From Spirogloea muscicola (Eukaryota > Streptophyta > Zygnematophyceae > Spirogloeales > Spirogloeaceae), in the NCBI GenBank assembly GCA_009602725.1, contig WELB01000015.1, positions 358,272 through 393,951 on the forward strand: a stretch of DNA of 35,680 bases, given 5' to 3'. A program made the translations under genes and the position numbers. This document shows positions 23,582 to 34,720 of the stretch, piece after piece (position 1 is the stretch's first letter; every line of letters begins with the position of its first letter). The notes beneath the pieces were generated by a model. That model made no database searches. It was given only the letters and a program-made list of their open reading frames with translations, and was not told where the DNA came from.

Positions 23582-24302
23582 CGAGTTCGTGTCTGCAAGT
23601 CCCGACTCCCGTGCCTAAACCAATCCTTTCCCTCCCCTCTGACTTTGCGCGTCGCTCACGCCTGTTCACCAACAGATAATTTAGGTATTGTATTACAGAG
23701 ATATAGCCACCATAATGGAGTATGGCAGACAATAAGCTCTAGGTTGCTCAAAAGGGACCATTTTGAAATGCTCCAGTAAGCATGAGGTCAATGGCACGGC
23801 ACCGTTGTGCAGAGGTTCCATAGCCACCTCCTTCCACGTCAAGCTTGTTACGCTTACTGGGATGCTCTGTGAGTCAATCCTTGGCCAAGTCAAGATCATG
23901 GCGAACAGCAGATTAAACACCTTGTCTACTGCAAGAAGCAATTTGAAAATACAGTAGAGTTGGACCTTGCTAGTGTACAACATGCTTACCTTCAAGGTGC
24001 CAAAGTCATAGCAGCTGGTCAAGATGCAGACATTGCAGAAGGTGACAGCGATGAGGAAATTTTACACTAGCTATTTTTGGTCATCAAAGAAAGCCTGCAC
24101 TTGTCTGTGGAGCTCGGCCTGCCTTCCAAGGTGAAGGCCTCACTGATGTAATGGTATCACTCACGATTCTGCTCATCTTGACCTCAACATCAGCACTCGC
24201 AAGCCTCGCCCACCATGACCTGCAAGTCTAGAAGTCACAGACATACGAAGACCAGGCTTTGAGATTATTTTCCACTGGGGCTGATGTACAAAGCTCCAGC
24301 TC
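23582..24302. other. Gene-free stretch
   Basis: Downstream of the DUF2470 gene no open segment resembles coding sequence. No copy of the dispersed repeat was recognised here. Confidence 0.5.
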
Positions 24303-24832
24303 GTGTGGCCAGCACGACTCACTCGTCAATCTCTTGTTGCATGCTGCGCCATGATCGCGGCCTGGTCGAGCGGCGCAGGCAGTGGAGGCGGCGGCGGCCT
24401 TGGTCTCCGGACGAGCTGCGCCGGAGCTCGCGCCGCCGTTGAATCCATTGCCAGACCGGCGACGACGGCGGCAGGCCGGCCATTGGCGCAGCGGGAGCTT
24501 CTGCTGGTCGCTGTGAGCGCATGCTTTGATGGCACCGGCCGGCCCTCGACGACGTCCGCCCGGGTATGGATGAAGACGAGAATCCGGCTGCTGATAGTAT
24601 GAGAGCGGCTAAAGAAGGCAGCCATTGCAGGCCGGCGCTGCCACATCGGCAAGAAGTGCCAACTTAGTGCCATGGCGGATGGTTGGCCAGGCTGCTGACG
24701 AAGCTCGGCGTCCCTGGCCGGCCGCACAAGCTGTTAGCTTTCTCATGTGCTTGCCTTTGTTCTTGGCCACTCCATCACTCAAGACACACTCCATGTCATT
24801 GCTCATGTGTGGCTTGTTGATTGTGGCCGCAG

Positions 24833-27800
24833 ACTCTAAGATGCCGAAGGCGGCAGCCATGCGCCAACAGGGCCGTCTTAGAGCACTCAGCCTTTAGGTG
24901 CGCCGCCAGCGCCAGTGGCGGCAACGGGAGCAGCGATGACGGGGCAGCGGGATCGCAGACGGGCGAGGAGGCTGAGGACGACGAGGCGGCTGCCGCGGCG
25001 GCCACTCCAGCTGCGACGCCTTGGCCTCACGACAGCCGCCATCGAGCTAATTTCATCAGCTCGAGCGATGCCGGCGCTCAGGTGTGCAGCCTGCAGGCTT
25101 CCCCGCAGTTCTGCAAGTGCCAGGAGTGACAGGTTCGCCAGCAGCTGTTGTCATGAAGTCCCAAGCCCTACCGTTCCACTCTATACCTCCCTCAGACGAT
25201 CCAGTAAACGAAGGCAAGAAGCGAAACTAGAAGCGAAATTATAGCCTCCAGTGTCTCCAACAGTTTCTGCAATGCATTTGCTGACTGACAGCTTCATGTG
25301 CTTTCTGATACCCTGGAGCCCCAAGTTTTCAGGTTGTTTTTACAAAAGTTGGGGTCTCTCAAGCCAGCATCCTCCTTTTCTTCCCCTTCTAGCTGCATTT
25401 GGTCAGTCAGGCGGAGGTGTTGACAGCCAATTTGCCAATGCAGGCCGGCCAGCCAGATGGTGGGCCGGATATGCAGGTGCTCGCCCAGCGCATCCAAGTG
25501 GTGCAGGCCCAAGAAAGGCTGGATGCTGAGGCGACGCGGCGGAACTGGCGAGTGGGCAATTGCCGGCACAGGTTGGCATGTCTATCAATGGGCAGACCAG
25601 ATTCCGCCTCTGGGCGCTGTAGACTATGTTGTTTGTTTGGGTCAGAGACATTGCTTCAGCTTGCATATGTATACCATGAGTACCTAAGTCCTCTGATACC
25701 AAGAGCAGTGATAGAAAGTCAAGCAGCTGCAGCTCAAGCAGCTGCAAAACATAGAGGAAAATCAGCACGGTTACTGTGCCTGCTCATGAGTCTTGTCCAC
25801 AGCACGCTGCTACCATCACAGTCAATAATGCACAGATTTGGACTCGTGCTTCTTGAGTCCAGGTTGCTACACGGCTCACTGTAATACTATCCTTTCACTT
25901 CATCCCTCAGGGTGGCTGCGACCCTGGGGGACTGGGTCAGGAAGCTGCGCTTCTCTGGGGACGTAGTTGCGTGTGGCACCTTTGGCGGGACAGTCTTCAC
26001 CTTTAGCCTGTCCACGGGGCGGGAGCTCGGGCGTTACAAGGGCCATGGCTCTGAGATCACGGCTCTCGACTTTGATGGCAGCCGCCTGGTCGCAGGTTCG
26101 CCTGGCCACGGCTCTCAAGCTCTGGCAGCAATTGGTGCTTCTAATTAGTAGCAATGCGGTACTATGACCTCCATGGAAGTATGTCTGACACTCCATCTGA
26201 GTAAGTCATGAGCAGGTCTCTTGTGACTGCATTCTGCAAACAAAAGTAAGACATGGTTAGATTGATTCAGTAGTCTGTAGTGCTCTCTCATGACAATCTC
26301 TGGAGAACCATCTCAAGAATCAGTTATGAAAATCAAGGTCAGGTGTCCTGTGCAGGCTCTGAGGCTTCTGCATTCCTTCTCTGGGACACGGCGAGGAGCA
26401 ATGGTCGGAGTGATCCAGGAACCTCATTCAGGTGCTACCATCACAGCGCTGCTTGAAGCCTTGGTCCTAAGCAACGAGTCGTTTGTTGCATGCATGCTTG
26501 TACTCTGAAGTTGCTGTTGACACATACACCCTTTTCCAATTGCCACCCAAACGTCTATAACTTGGACTATGAATGTGTGGATTAAACACACATCGTGGAC
26601 ACAAGAATCTGGTATCTACATGACAGCTGCTCCATAGTCATTATTTGACCTGAGTGCTTCCGACTTTCTTGTCACTAACTGCAGCACACGCATGTGTGGC
26701 GCTGCAGTGGCCACACGAGGGGCGTGACCAGCCTGCAGCTGGATGGGAGCCTGGTCTTCAGCAGCTCCGAGGACGGCACAGTCAGGTAACACATACTCTG
26801 GGAGAATCACGAAATGACTTGTCCGTCTAGATTGCTCATTACGACCCCGTCACTGTCTTCGGCCAGCTAAATAAGGTCTTGGAGGGTCACACTGCACTTG
26901 GACAGCATCCGTGCTTATGCTCCACCTTAGCTCACAGATAGCAGCTGCCATTCTTTTGTTGTCACTGACCAAAATGCCAGCATGTTGTGGAACTTGAGAT
27001 CTGGGGTCCAAGAGCTCCATTGACTGATGAGGACTTGTAATGGGTAGCAGGGTCTGGCAGGCGGACATTGGCGAGTGCCTCTACACGCTGCAGGTCGGCT
27101 ACCCGGTGCGCTGCCTCCACAAGAACGGCCCAACTCTGGCGCTCGGCTTGGCTAATGGCACAGTGGTGATCTACTCATTGTCTGGCCAGAAGCTCCTCCG
27201 CACTTTCCAGGGCCACGCTCTTCCAGTGGTCTGCGTGCAGGTGCATGCCTGCCAAATAACTTCAACGTGCCTTTCACAATGACCACAAGAAGCCCAAGAA
27301 ATCTATACACAATCCCTTGTCGAGCATGAATGCATCTCAAACTTTCCATCGGAGCCATTCTTAGTACTGACACTGTAAGCCACTCCTATCCGAGTCAGTA
27401 GATTTGCTTCTGCTGGCAAGGACTGATTTGTCGTTTTCTTGGCCATTGCATTGAGACTTTTGCGTCACTTTGACGTGTCTAGCAAGGAGTTGCTTCCTGG
27501 GCTCACAAGCTTAGTTGGTGCGTGCAGCTTGACAAGGACCAATCAAGGCTCTGCACAGGCTCCTTGGATGCAACTGTGCGGCTCTGGGACACCAGGAGCG
27601 GCGAATGCCTCGTTGTATTCAGGGGCCACACGGTAGGGGACAAATGACTTGGCAGTGGCCTGCACAAGCCTGGCCACTCTGATTTGTGTAATAGAAAGTT
27701 TTTTACTCCAGTCCAGTGATTTTTAACGATAGCCCGCGTCCTAAGAGGCTAAGCACATAATAAGCAGAACCTTCCACATGGATATTTGGATCTGCATGGT

Positions 27801-28285
27801 TTGATTACATGACATGCAGTCAGGTTTACCCTGCATGTGGTGGACACGGTCAGCTGACACGGTCAACTCATATGTGTCATCCATTGCCGCAGGCACCCAT
27901 TGTGAGCGTTCAGTTTGACGGCGACAAGTTGGTGACGGCGTCCCGTGATGGCAGCGTGCGCGTCTGGGACGTGAGCTCTGGCGAGAGCTGGTACAGCATC
28001 TGGGGTCACACTGGTGAGTCCGCAATTTATTACTTAGGTCTGGCAAATCAAGGTCTTCATACCTCACCCATGACCTTGACTACCCTCTATGTGCTTCTTT
28101 GGGATTGCGGGTACCTGATTGCCTCAGTAGCAATGGAGACAAGAGCGTCCAGGGAGCTCAATAAGGCAGGAGTGAAGTGTGAATTCCTGTGTGCAGCCTA
28201 CATTGGTTCCGCCCAGTTTGATGTCTCACAGCTGGTGATTGATGGTACCAACAATGTGATCTCTTGCCACGACTTCGGTGCTTGA
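24833..28285 (+). CDS. Seven-blade WD40 repeat protein
   Basis: WD40 propellers are scaffolds for protein complexes. The partner here is unknown. Exons: 24833-25081 (acidic, alanine-rich N-terminus, uncertain), 25393-25571, 25911-26095, 26356-26431, 26685-26785, 27051-27240, 27528-27632, 27893-28013 and 28197-28285. Seven repeats can be read, for example GSLDATVRLWDTRSGECL and ASRDGSVRVWDVSSGESW. A less regular last blade (YIGSAQFDVSQLVIDG) ends at the stop. Before the propeller, RNWRVGNCRHR resembles the linker of F-box/WD40 proteins, though no F-box is recognised. Joins are phase-consistent except 26431 to 26685, where a micro-exon or another splice site must be missing. No in-frame ATG lies in the first exon, so the start lies upstream, perhaps in the GC-rich 24.3-24.8 kb region. 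An F-box/WD40 ubiquitin-ligase adaptor is possible but unproven. Confidence 0.82.
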
Positions 28286-29414
28286 TCCATTGAGCCATTG
28301 AGTGCTGGAGCTAATACTTCAACTCCCCAGCGATTGAAGGTGAGGGTGGTGAAGTCCTCCGTGTTGCAGCCATCCCTATTAGCTGTGCGTGGGTCCTCCA
28401 ATGAATGGCTAGATGCCCTATGTCTCGCCAAGCACTAGGTGATTTTAATGTCTGGTATCAACCTTTACTTCTTGCAGGGAGCGCCGTCTTGTTCACTTGG
28501 CACCTGCTCAAGGTCCATCACACAGGGCCGCAGCGTTTTGTATCCCCAACCTACAGGACCACTCCCTCAACCCCATGAAGCCTAGGGGACGAAAAATCAC
28601 AAGAAGAAGATCACAAGAGCATAACAAGAAGGGATTACAAGAAAGACCACAACGGTGGCGGCGAGGAGGCAGCCTTGAATTTGGACAGACCCATAAGGAC
28701 TTGGGCTTCCTGGCAATTGGGCTCTGCTGAATGTTGTAATATGGTAACCACTGGACTAGGCGGAGGAATTGTCCAAGCGCCCAGTGGGCCGTGGTAGCGC
28801 TTCCTGGCAACAGACGCCCTGACATATCAGGCTCTTTCCGAATCTGATTGTGTCTGCCCGGCGGGTTTGTGTCTGGGACGCTGAGACGAGGGCAGTCTGC
28901 CGGTCCCGTAAAAAGGGGCAACAGACCAGCTGAGGACTTGGAGTAGAAAGACGAGAAGCAGCGGCTCCTTCATACAGGCAAGAAGTGCACGTTCAGGAAA
29001 TGCCAGAATGTAGACTGAAGAGACTCCACAGCCACTCTCTTCAGTGAGGCTTGTTAAAAACAGGTCATTTTTGATAACCTACTGACAATCGATCAACGCA
29101 TATAGCATCAGCAGCCTAGCTCTAAGTAGAGCTAGGCTGCTCGCAGTCCAATCAGTCCATATCAACCTTTTCTGCACCAAACACTTCATGTAGATTACCA
29201 CAAAATGCCCTAGCTAGTGGAGGATGTGATAGCGCACTTTAAGTACTGCTTCACACAGGAGACGGTGGCAGACTGCCTGTCTGTGGCTTCTGGAAATGGA
29301 CGATAAGTAAACTCTAGTCAACGAATAGAAGTGGCTCTTCCAATAGGGGCGAGAGCGAGGCAGAAGATGAGATGGGATGGAAGAGCCCCGGCTATAGCCT
29401 GAGCCTGTGTGGTG
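28286..29414. other. Intergenic stretch with hairpin and repeat fragment
   Basis: No gene is supported. It contains a perfect 14-base-pair hairpin (29110-29141). A fragment of the dispersed repeat (AAGTGGCTCTTCCAATAGGG, 29329-29355) lies directly before the truncated 5' end of the retroelement. Confidence 0.55.
29110..29141. repeat. Perfect 14-bp inverted repeat (hairpin)
   Basis: AGCAGCCTAGCTCT (29110-29123), a 4-base AAGT loop and AGAGCTAGGCTGCT (29128-29141) form an uninterrupted stem. It lies between the WD40 gene and the retroelement. No flanking protein gene explains it. Confidence 0.95.
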
Positions 29415-29830
29415 ATAACCGTTAACTGAATGCCGCCACGCCTTTAGATCGTTATCCAATGCCCAACGCCCGAACAGATCTTTGACCGTGTTGGCGCAAG
29501 TAAGATTCTCTCTGTACTTGAGCTTACGCAGGGCTTCAATCAAATTATTATTGAGCCTCGTGACAACCACAAAAAAAGCGTTCTGGGGGGTTGACCAAGT
29601 CTATACCAATAGATTCACATGCCCTTCGTGCTTAATAATGCTCCAATTATGTTCCAGCGAGTCATGGATGCAGTCCTGCGGGGTATATCCATTGCTCGCT
29701 GTACATAGATGATGTGCTGATTGTCAGCAAGGACTTCTCGGAGCATATGACTCATATTACAGTGGTACTGGACACCATTCACCGCGCTGGACTTTGGTGT
29801 CACCCATGCTAATATCGGTTTGGACTCACG
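29415..29830 (+). pseudogene. Reverse transcriptase fragment (Ty3/gypsy)
   Basis: Contains the conserved LNAAT / YPMP region near 29430-29460, DRVGASKILSVLELTQGFNQ near 29483-29540 and KKAFWG. The catalytic YIDDVLIVS starts at 29702. The reading frame changes at least twice (for instance at the seven-A run near 29571 and before the YIDD motif), and a stop follows near 29810. It is an inactive copy of the enzyme that would have made element cDNA. Confidence 0.88.
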
Positions 29831-29939
29831 GAGGTTGTTTACTTAGGTCACCAAAATTCTGACTGCGGTCTATCACCTTACGATGCCAAGGTTCAGGCTA
29901 TCTTGAGATATCAGCACCTACATGTCTTAAGTCATTGCG

Positions 29940-30520
29940 CTCTGTCTTTGGTTTAATCAGTTACTATCGACGCTTCATTGCTAAATTTAGCTCACATGCT
30001 GGACCTCACGATGACTTGTTGGAGAAAGATGAATGGTGGAATTGAACACCAAGTCGTCGATTGGCATTCCAGACACTGAAGATTGCTTTGACACAAGCTC
30101 CAGTTTTGCGGCGTCCTGACTACAGTGAAGACTTCTTTCTTCACACCGATTGGAGTCAAGTGGGAATAGGTGCAGTTCTTACTCAGCGAGATGATAACCA
30201 GCATCATGATGTCATTGCCTAAGCTAGCCGTAGCAATACATCTGCCCCTGCTAACTATTCTTCATACGAGGGTGAATGCTTGGCCGCGGTATGGGCCGTC
30301 ACCCACTTCTGAGCATATTTAGACGGGAGACCTTTTCAATTGACCACAGATCATCAAAGTCTTGACCACTCAGAAGCTGACAGGAAAACTGGCGCGATGG
30401 GCTTCAAAGCTGCAGGACCATGAAATCAAGACTGTTCATAGGCCAGGTATTCAAAGTACAAATGCTGATGCCCTCGTTCGTATGCCACTACCTGCCAACA
30501 GATTTTCATCAACTAGCTCA
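29940..30520 (+). pseudogene. RT thumb/RNase H fragment (Ty3/gypsy)
   Basis: SYYRRFIAKFSSHA near 29960 marks the end of RT. RNase H follows with TQAPVLRRPDYSEDFFLHTD, then SYEGECLAAVWAVTHF at 30262 and LTTDHQS at 30340. The frame then shifts into LTTQKLTGKLARWASKLQDH and HRPGIQSTNADALVRMP, the classical end of a gypsy RNase H/connection region. In-frame stops at several places confirm decay. Confidence 0.88.
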
Positions 30521-30699
30521 CATGACAGATTGGGAGGAGCAAGTGTTTCTCATGCCGCATTGCTCATGCTCTTACTTCATTTTAAATTGCTATGCAATTG
30601 CTTGCGCTTTGGATGTTATCGACGACGACATATTTTCCAAAGATTTATGGTTGGATGCACCAGTTCTTCAATATCGTCAGACTGGCATCTACCCTTCCC

Positions 30700-31850
30700 G
30701 ACTCTACGACAATGCAGAAGGATCGCATCAAACACCGAGCACGTCGTTATATATGGAACAACATGCACCTCATGAAGTCCAATGCTGAATATGGCGGATC
30801 GGATTGTTCCACCCCCTGCTGTGCAAGTACGATTGGTGCACGATGTCTATACGTCTCTTAGACATTGTTCGGACACTTCGGCATCAAATGGACTATCAAT
30901 TTTTTGGCCACTGATACTAGTGGTCAGGTCTTACAAGTATGGTCAAACATGTACTATCCACATGCGAAGAATGTGATAAAATTTGCAAAATTTTTCCATT
31001 GAAGTCACCTCAACTTCATCCATTGCCTATTCGGGGGACTATTTAATGGATTTTGGACATGGCTGGACCTCTGCGCCGAGGTCCCCACAGATTTTACGTA
31101 TTGATTATGATTGAAGCCTTTTTCCAAATGGGTAGAACTTGTCGTATTTCCCACCAAGTCTAGTGCATACATCACTGAGGCTTTGTTGAACCAGGTACTA
31201 TCCAGATTTGGCGCTTGCGCTGAGGTGCTCACCAATCAAGGATCGGAATTTCTGGGTGACTTCAGCATCTCCTAAATTAAACGTTTATTGATCACCGCCT
31301 TACCTCACGCGACCATCCACAAGCAGATGGATTAGCGGAACGTAAGATGCAGACTATCAAACGGTCTGACCAAGTATGCTCTTCGAAGGTCTGACCAAGT
31401 ATGCTCTTCGCAAGGGCATGGAACGGTGGGATGAGTTCTTGCCATGGCTCATTATTGGATACCGGATTTTCAAACAGACTGTCAGCATATAGCCCATACT
31501 TTCTTTTATATGGACGTCATCCAGTAATTCCTATAAGTCTCCATACTGTCGCAACAAAGTGGTGGATCTTGATAGCCCGAAAATGTGGATCAAAGTTTGT
31601 GCCGAGCGTGGCAGATTATTCAAAAGCATATATGCCTACTGCTTTGGGTAATCCATGCATAGCACAACATCGTGATACTTGGCGTTACGTTAGTATTCGT
31701 AGTGGAAACTACCAACCGAAACATCAGACAATTCCTATCAATGACTACGTCTACCTGAAGGCGAGACCTCAGGATGCATTTGATTCCTCTACAGGTCCAT
31801 TCATTGATAAAGTTGTTGGCAAATTTCGTCTGTAATTATTTCCTGCAAGG
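30700..31850 (+). pseudogene. Integrase fragment (Ty3/gypsy)
   Basis: An HHCC-type zinc-binding region is seen (HFGIK at 30874, CEEC at 30963). The core domain has an aspartate in LMDFG (about 31049) and TNQGSEFLGDF, where asparagine (31234-31236) replaces the expected catalytic aspartate. DHPQADGLAERKMQTIKR, with the catalytic glutamate at 31338-31340, follows. A 25-base-period tandem duplication (31363-31410) breaks the frame. The GYSPYFLLYGRHPVIP-like region and a GKFRL C-terminal segment come after. It is inactive on several counts. Confidence 0.9.
31363..31410 (+). repeat. 23-base tandem duplication inside integrase
   Basis: GGTCTGACCAAGTATGCTCT plus TCG occurs at 31363-31385 and again at 31388-31410. 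The 25-base period shifts the integrase frame. The second copy continues correctly into LTKYALRKGMERWDEFLPW. Confidence 0.95.
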
Positions 31851-31962
31851 CTCCTGTGGTAGGGAGATTTCAAATCATATCCAAAATGTCACCACTTGCC
31901 ACCTTACAAACTTTGACAATACAATAGACCCTACCAGGCAATGAGTCTCTGCGCACTTATCT

Positions 31963-32095
31963 TGCGAAGTCTGTCATCGGGAAGACCATGTAACAACCAC
32001 GCTATTGGTCTGCTTGCAACAAGGGGTGGCATATTCATTGTTTAACGCCACCACTTACAAGCATACCTTCCGATGATTGGTTCTGTACAGCTTGT
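31963..32095 (+). pseudogene. PHD zinc finger at the C-terminal end of the retroelement pol
   Basis: Downstream of integrase, after LQGSCGREISNHIQNVTTCH, the same frame (one TGA stop near 31943) reaches CEVC (31963-31974). Twelve residues later comes LLVC, then CNKGWHIHCL and SDDWFCTAC. The Cys4-His-Cys3 ligands fall at 31963, 31972, 32011, 32015, 32030, 32039, 32084 and 32093. All spacings fit a PHD finger (C-x2-C, x12, x4-H, H-x2-C, x14, C-x2-C) except between ligands 3 and 4, where five bases are missing, which also shifts the frame. PHD fingers read histone H3 tails. Here the domain may once have guided integration to particular chromatin (inference). Confidence 0.85.
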
Positions 32096-32889
32096 GTGGA
32101 TCGTGACCCAACTCTTCAATCTAGTCAGGACTCACAGTTGTGGGGGGGGTCAATTTGCATCATCCATCACAAGCTCGGACTTGCTTACCATACTTTCAGT
32201 GGACTATATCTCCAGAAATGTTTCTATCTGCAAAAGTAGGAATATCTAAATTTCGCGTGTTTTACTCTTGTGTTGCGCTGCCTGTCGCGTAGACTCTGAC
32301 ATTTTCACCTGGAATTTCGACTAGTCTCTTTTATCGACGTTATTTGGCACTCGACGTTGTATGGCACGAGAGTGATGTACACCTGTCGATGTGCTTGCCT
32401 CTTGTACTTGGCCACTCAGGCCCTCCATCAGTCAGTCAATACACACTCCCATCACCTTTGCGAAGGGCTTTCGATTCCCATCTGGTGTTCAAGCATCGAT
32501 TAGCGACATTTTGTGCTGACCCCGTGGGTACTGAGCGGGTAATGTGCGTCATCGGTTGTGATTGCGTTGTATTTAGCCACTTCGGCCTTCCATTGGCTTT
32601 AAGTGGTGAGGGGGCGCCTCCCGATTCCAACCGGGAAGCGGGCCCTCGCCCCCAACCGCCCGCCCGGACGGTACAAGCCAACCGTGGCGCTTCCCGCCAC
32701 AACACGTGGCAACCTTGGGGCGCCTACGCGGAAGGGCACGTGGCCTGCTTGATGGAGGTGCGTTAGCTGCGGGGATCCTCCGGAATTGACGGGAAAGTGA
32801 ACCCGGGGTGATGATTGCGTATTCATGAGGTGCTTGTGCACACCTCAAGGCCAATCACCATCGCCCTCGTGTGGTAGAGTCAGTCAGTC

Positions 32890-33110
32890 ATTTCTTTCAG
32901 CACTTCCCGGCCGCTTCGGACCTTGTCAAGAAGATCGGGCGGGCTTTCCCTGCCCTCGCCCCCTTAGGAAGAAGCTTACGTCTTTCTCACTTTTGCGCTG
33001 GCGTCTCACAGCCATTGCTTTAATAGATACAAGAAGTGGCACTTCCAATGGAGGCGAGGAGCTGTGAAAAGCCAGCCCGAAAAGAATTGACAAAGGTTTG
33101 GAGGGGCTAA
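32890..33110. repeat. Oppositely oriented repeat copies
   Basis: A forward copy with GCTTCGGACCTTGTCAAGAA and TGCCCTCGCCCCC is followed by a reverse copy with GCTGTGAAAAGCCAGCCCGA and AAGAATTGACAAAGG. The facing arrangement forms a loose inverted repeat. Confidence 0.7.
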
Positions 33111-34087
33111 AAAGCGCTCAGCAGCTACAAAGGGGCCTGAAGAAGCTCCGGCATAAAGGGGGGAGGATGGACCACTCAGTAGTTGCGAGTGAGGAGCCTC
33201 AGAACCGACAGACGAAGATAAAGAGAAGAAAGTGCTCGCCCATTGAGGATAGGGGATCGAAAAGCCAGCCCAAAAAAGAATGAACAAAGAGAGAGCGGCC
33301 CTCCCCGAACTACTTTCTGCTTCTTTTGTGGGTGTCGCGCCCCAAGGGAGGCCCTCAATGGCCGCCGTGCCAAGCTGCGCCGGAGAGGGGAAGGCAGTCA
33401 TGGCGCCACGCCAACTCCCTTGCCGCAGCAGCACTGTCGGTAGGCTCCGGATGCGCCCGGGTGGCACCGCGGCGTCGCGACAGGCTCGCCGGCGGCGGCC
33501 TCTTGTGGGGCCCGTCCGTCAACATGGCGGTCGGTCGTGGCAAGCTGCGCACGACCAGCCTGGCTCGCCATTGGGGCGCCTCCTCCGCGGGGGCGGGCCC
33601 CGCCACAATCGCGCGTACGGTGGCAGCCATGGGGCCCGCAGGCCCTGCTTGCGCTCGGTGGCCGAACGGCAGCCCGCCACTGCTGGAGCCATGTGCCGCA
33701 GGCAGGGCCTCTTGTCCAGGCCGGGTCTCGGTGCGCCCCCGTCCAGGCGCGCCTGCTGCCGCAGGGCCTTCCACCTGTGGAGGAGGTATGCCCGTCGCCA
33801 CCGGCGCCCTTAGCCACCTTAGCGTGGTTATATATGTAGCCTTTGTTATATCCACAAATTTCTGCCTGAACAATAGTTTTGGCTTAAATGCCTCCATTAT
33901 ATCCCATGAGCACTCCGCGCCTTCCTCCCTATCCTTCAGGGAAGCTTTGGGAAAGCGCTCATTCGGCCCCTTTGGACCTTGTCAACTTCTTTGCTGGTTG
34001 GCTTTCACAGCCCTCGCCCCCTTTCCCTTTGAAGGAGCAACTTTCTTCTGTCATGTGCATTGTTGGCATTCACTGTAAGGGCGTAAG

Positions 34088-34260
34088 GCTCTGTCCAGGG
34101 GACCCACTTCCAGGACCCTAGCCTCTCTGATTTGCGGCTGCTTAGCAGGGGTTACTGAGTAATTTGTAGCTGCTTTCTTTCTTTGTGTGCTTTGGTTTCT
34201 TAGCGCTTCCTCTGGCTTCCTCTGGCCCCCTTCTTGTTCTTTGTTCATTCTTTTTGCGCG
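34088..34260 (+). repeat. Long repeat copy, inverted partner of 18060-18250
   Basis: About 150 bases matching the complement of 18100-18246 with small indels. It ends near TTTGTTCATTC, where the partner continues into the hairpin segment. Confidence 0.85.
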
Positions 34261-34354
34261 CTCTAAGTCAGGCCTCCGGCTTTCGTGGCGGCGCTCCAGC
34301 TCCCCAAGTTAGCTTGTCAGATTTGTTTGTGCTCACCCGTGGGTACTGATGTCA

Positions 34355-34720
34355 TCTTAGGTACCTTAGATTAGGTCTCCGTATTATGTAGCATTGTTTA
34401 GTCTGCACTCGACTCTGCCTGAACAATTTGGCTTGAATTGGCCTCCCTTTCAATTCATGCGCCCCGCGCGCCTTCTCTCTCTTTTTTGGGCTGGCTTGTC
34501 CAGCCCCTATCCTCAATGGGCGAGCCCTTTCTCGTAAGGGCTCGGCTTGGCTTCCCCACGTCCATTTCAAGTGCGGCGCGCTCGCCGTTGCCGGAAGAAG
34601 TGGCTCTTCCAATGGGGGCAAGGCTGTGAAAAGAAGATGTGGCACTCCCAGGGGGACTTGGGCTGTGAAAAGCCAGCCCGGAAAGAATTGACAAAGGTTG
34701 CCGGAAAGGTTGCACTGAAG
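34355..34720 (+). repeat. Dispersed repeat, most complete copy
   Basis: Order of segments: TCTTAGGTACCTTAG start, GTAGCATTGTTTAGTCTGCA, CTGAACAATTTGGCTTGAAT, the TTCAATTCATGCGCCCCGCG core, the hairpin TGGGCTGGCTTGTCCAGCCC, then CCTCAATGGGCGAGC. A reverse-orientation tail (GGCTGTGAAAAGCCAGCCCG, AAGAATTGACAAAGG) follows at about 34657-34700. It carries no open reading frame of note, so it is probably a non-autonomous element or part of one. Confidence 0.8.

Larger units (their letters stand above)
29415..32100 (+). mobile_element. Ty3/gypsy LTR-retrotransposon remnant, 5'-truncated
   Basis: A decayed pol region in the Ty3/gypsy order: reverse transcriptase, RNase H, integrase, then a PHD finger. 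No gag or protease precedes it and no LTR pair was found. Similarity starts abruptly near 29415, just after a dispersed-repeat fragment. Several frameshifts and stops break the frame, so it is not functional. RT shows QGFNQIIIEPRDNHK near 29530 and the YIDD motif at 29702-29713. RNase H shows HTDWSQVGIGAVLTQ near 30141 and LTTDHQS at 30340. Integrase has an N-terminal zinc finger (CEEC at 30963-30974), a core and GLAER at about 31326-31343. Host genes lie outside it. The frame continues after integrase into the zinc finger described separately. Confidence 0.92.

Noticed and set aside
29415-32350. Long terminal repeats flanking the retroelement
   Set aside because: I looked for a repeated terminal segment on both sides and found none. 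The 5' end is truncated, so a pair may not exist.
32344-32766. 140-codon open frame after the retroelement
   Set aside because: No recognisable domain. It overlaps the start of the repeat block and has competing frames on the other strand.
33280-34078. Open frames of up to 250 codons on the plus strand and 180 on the minus strand
   Set aside because: GC-rich sequence is open in several frames on both strands at once, with proline/arginine/alanine-rich, motif-free translations. It lies inside the repeat block.
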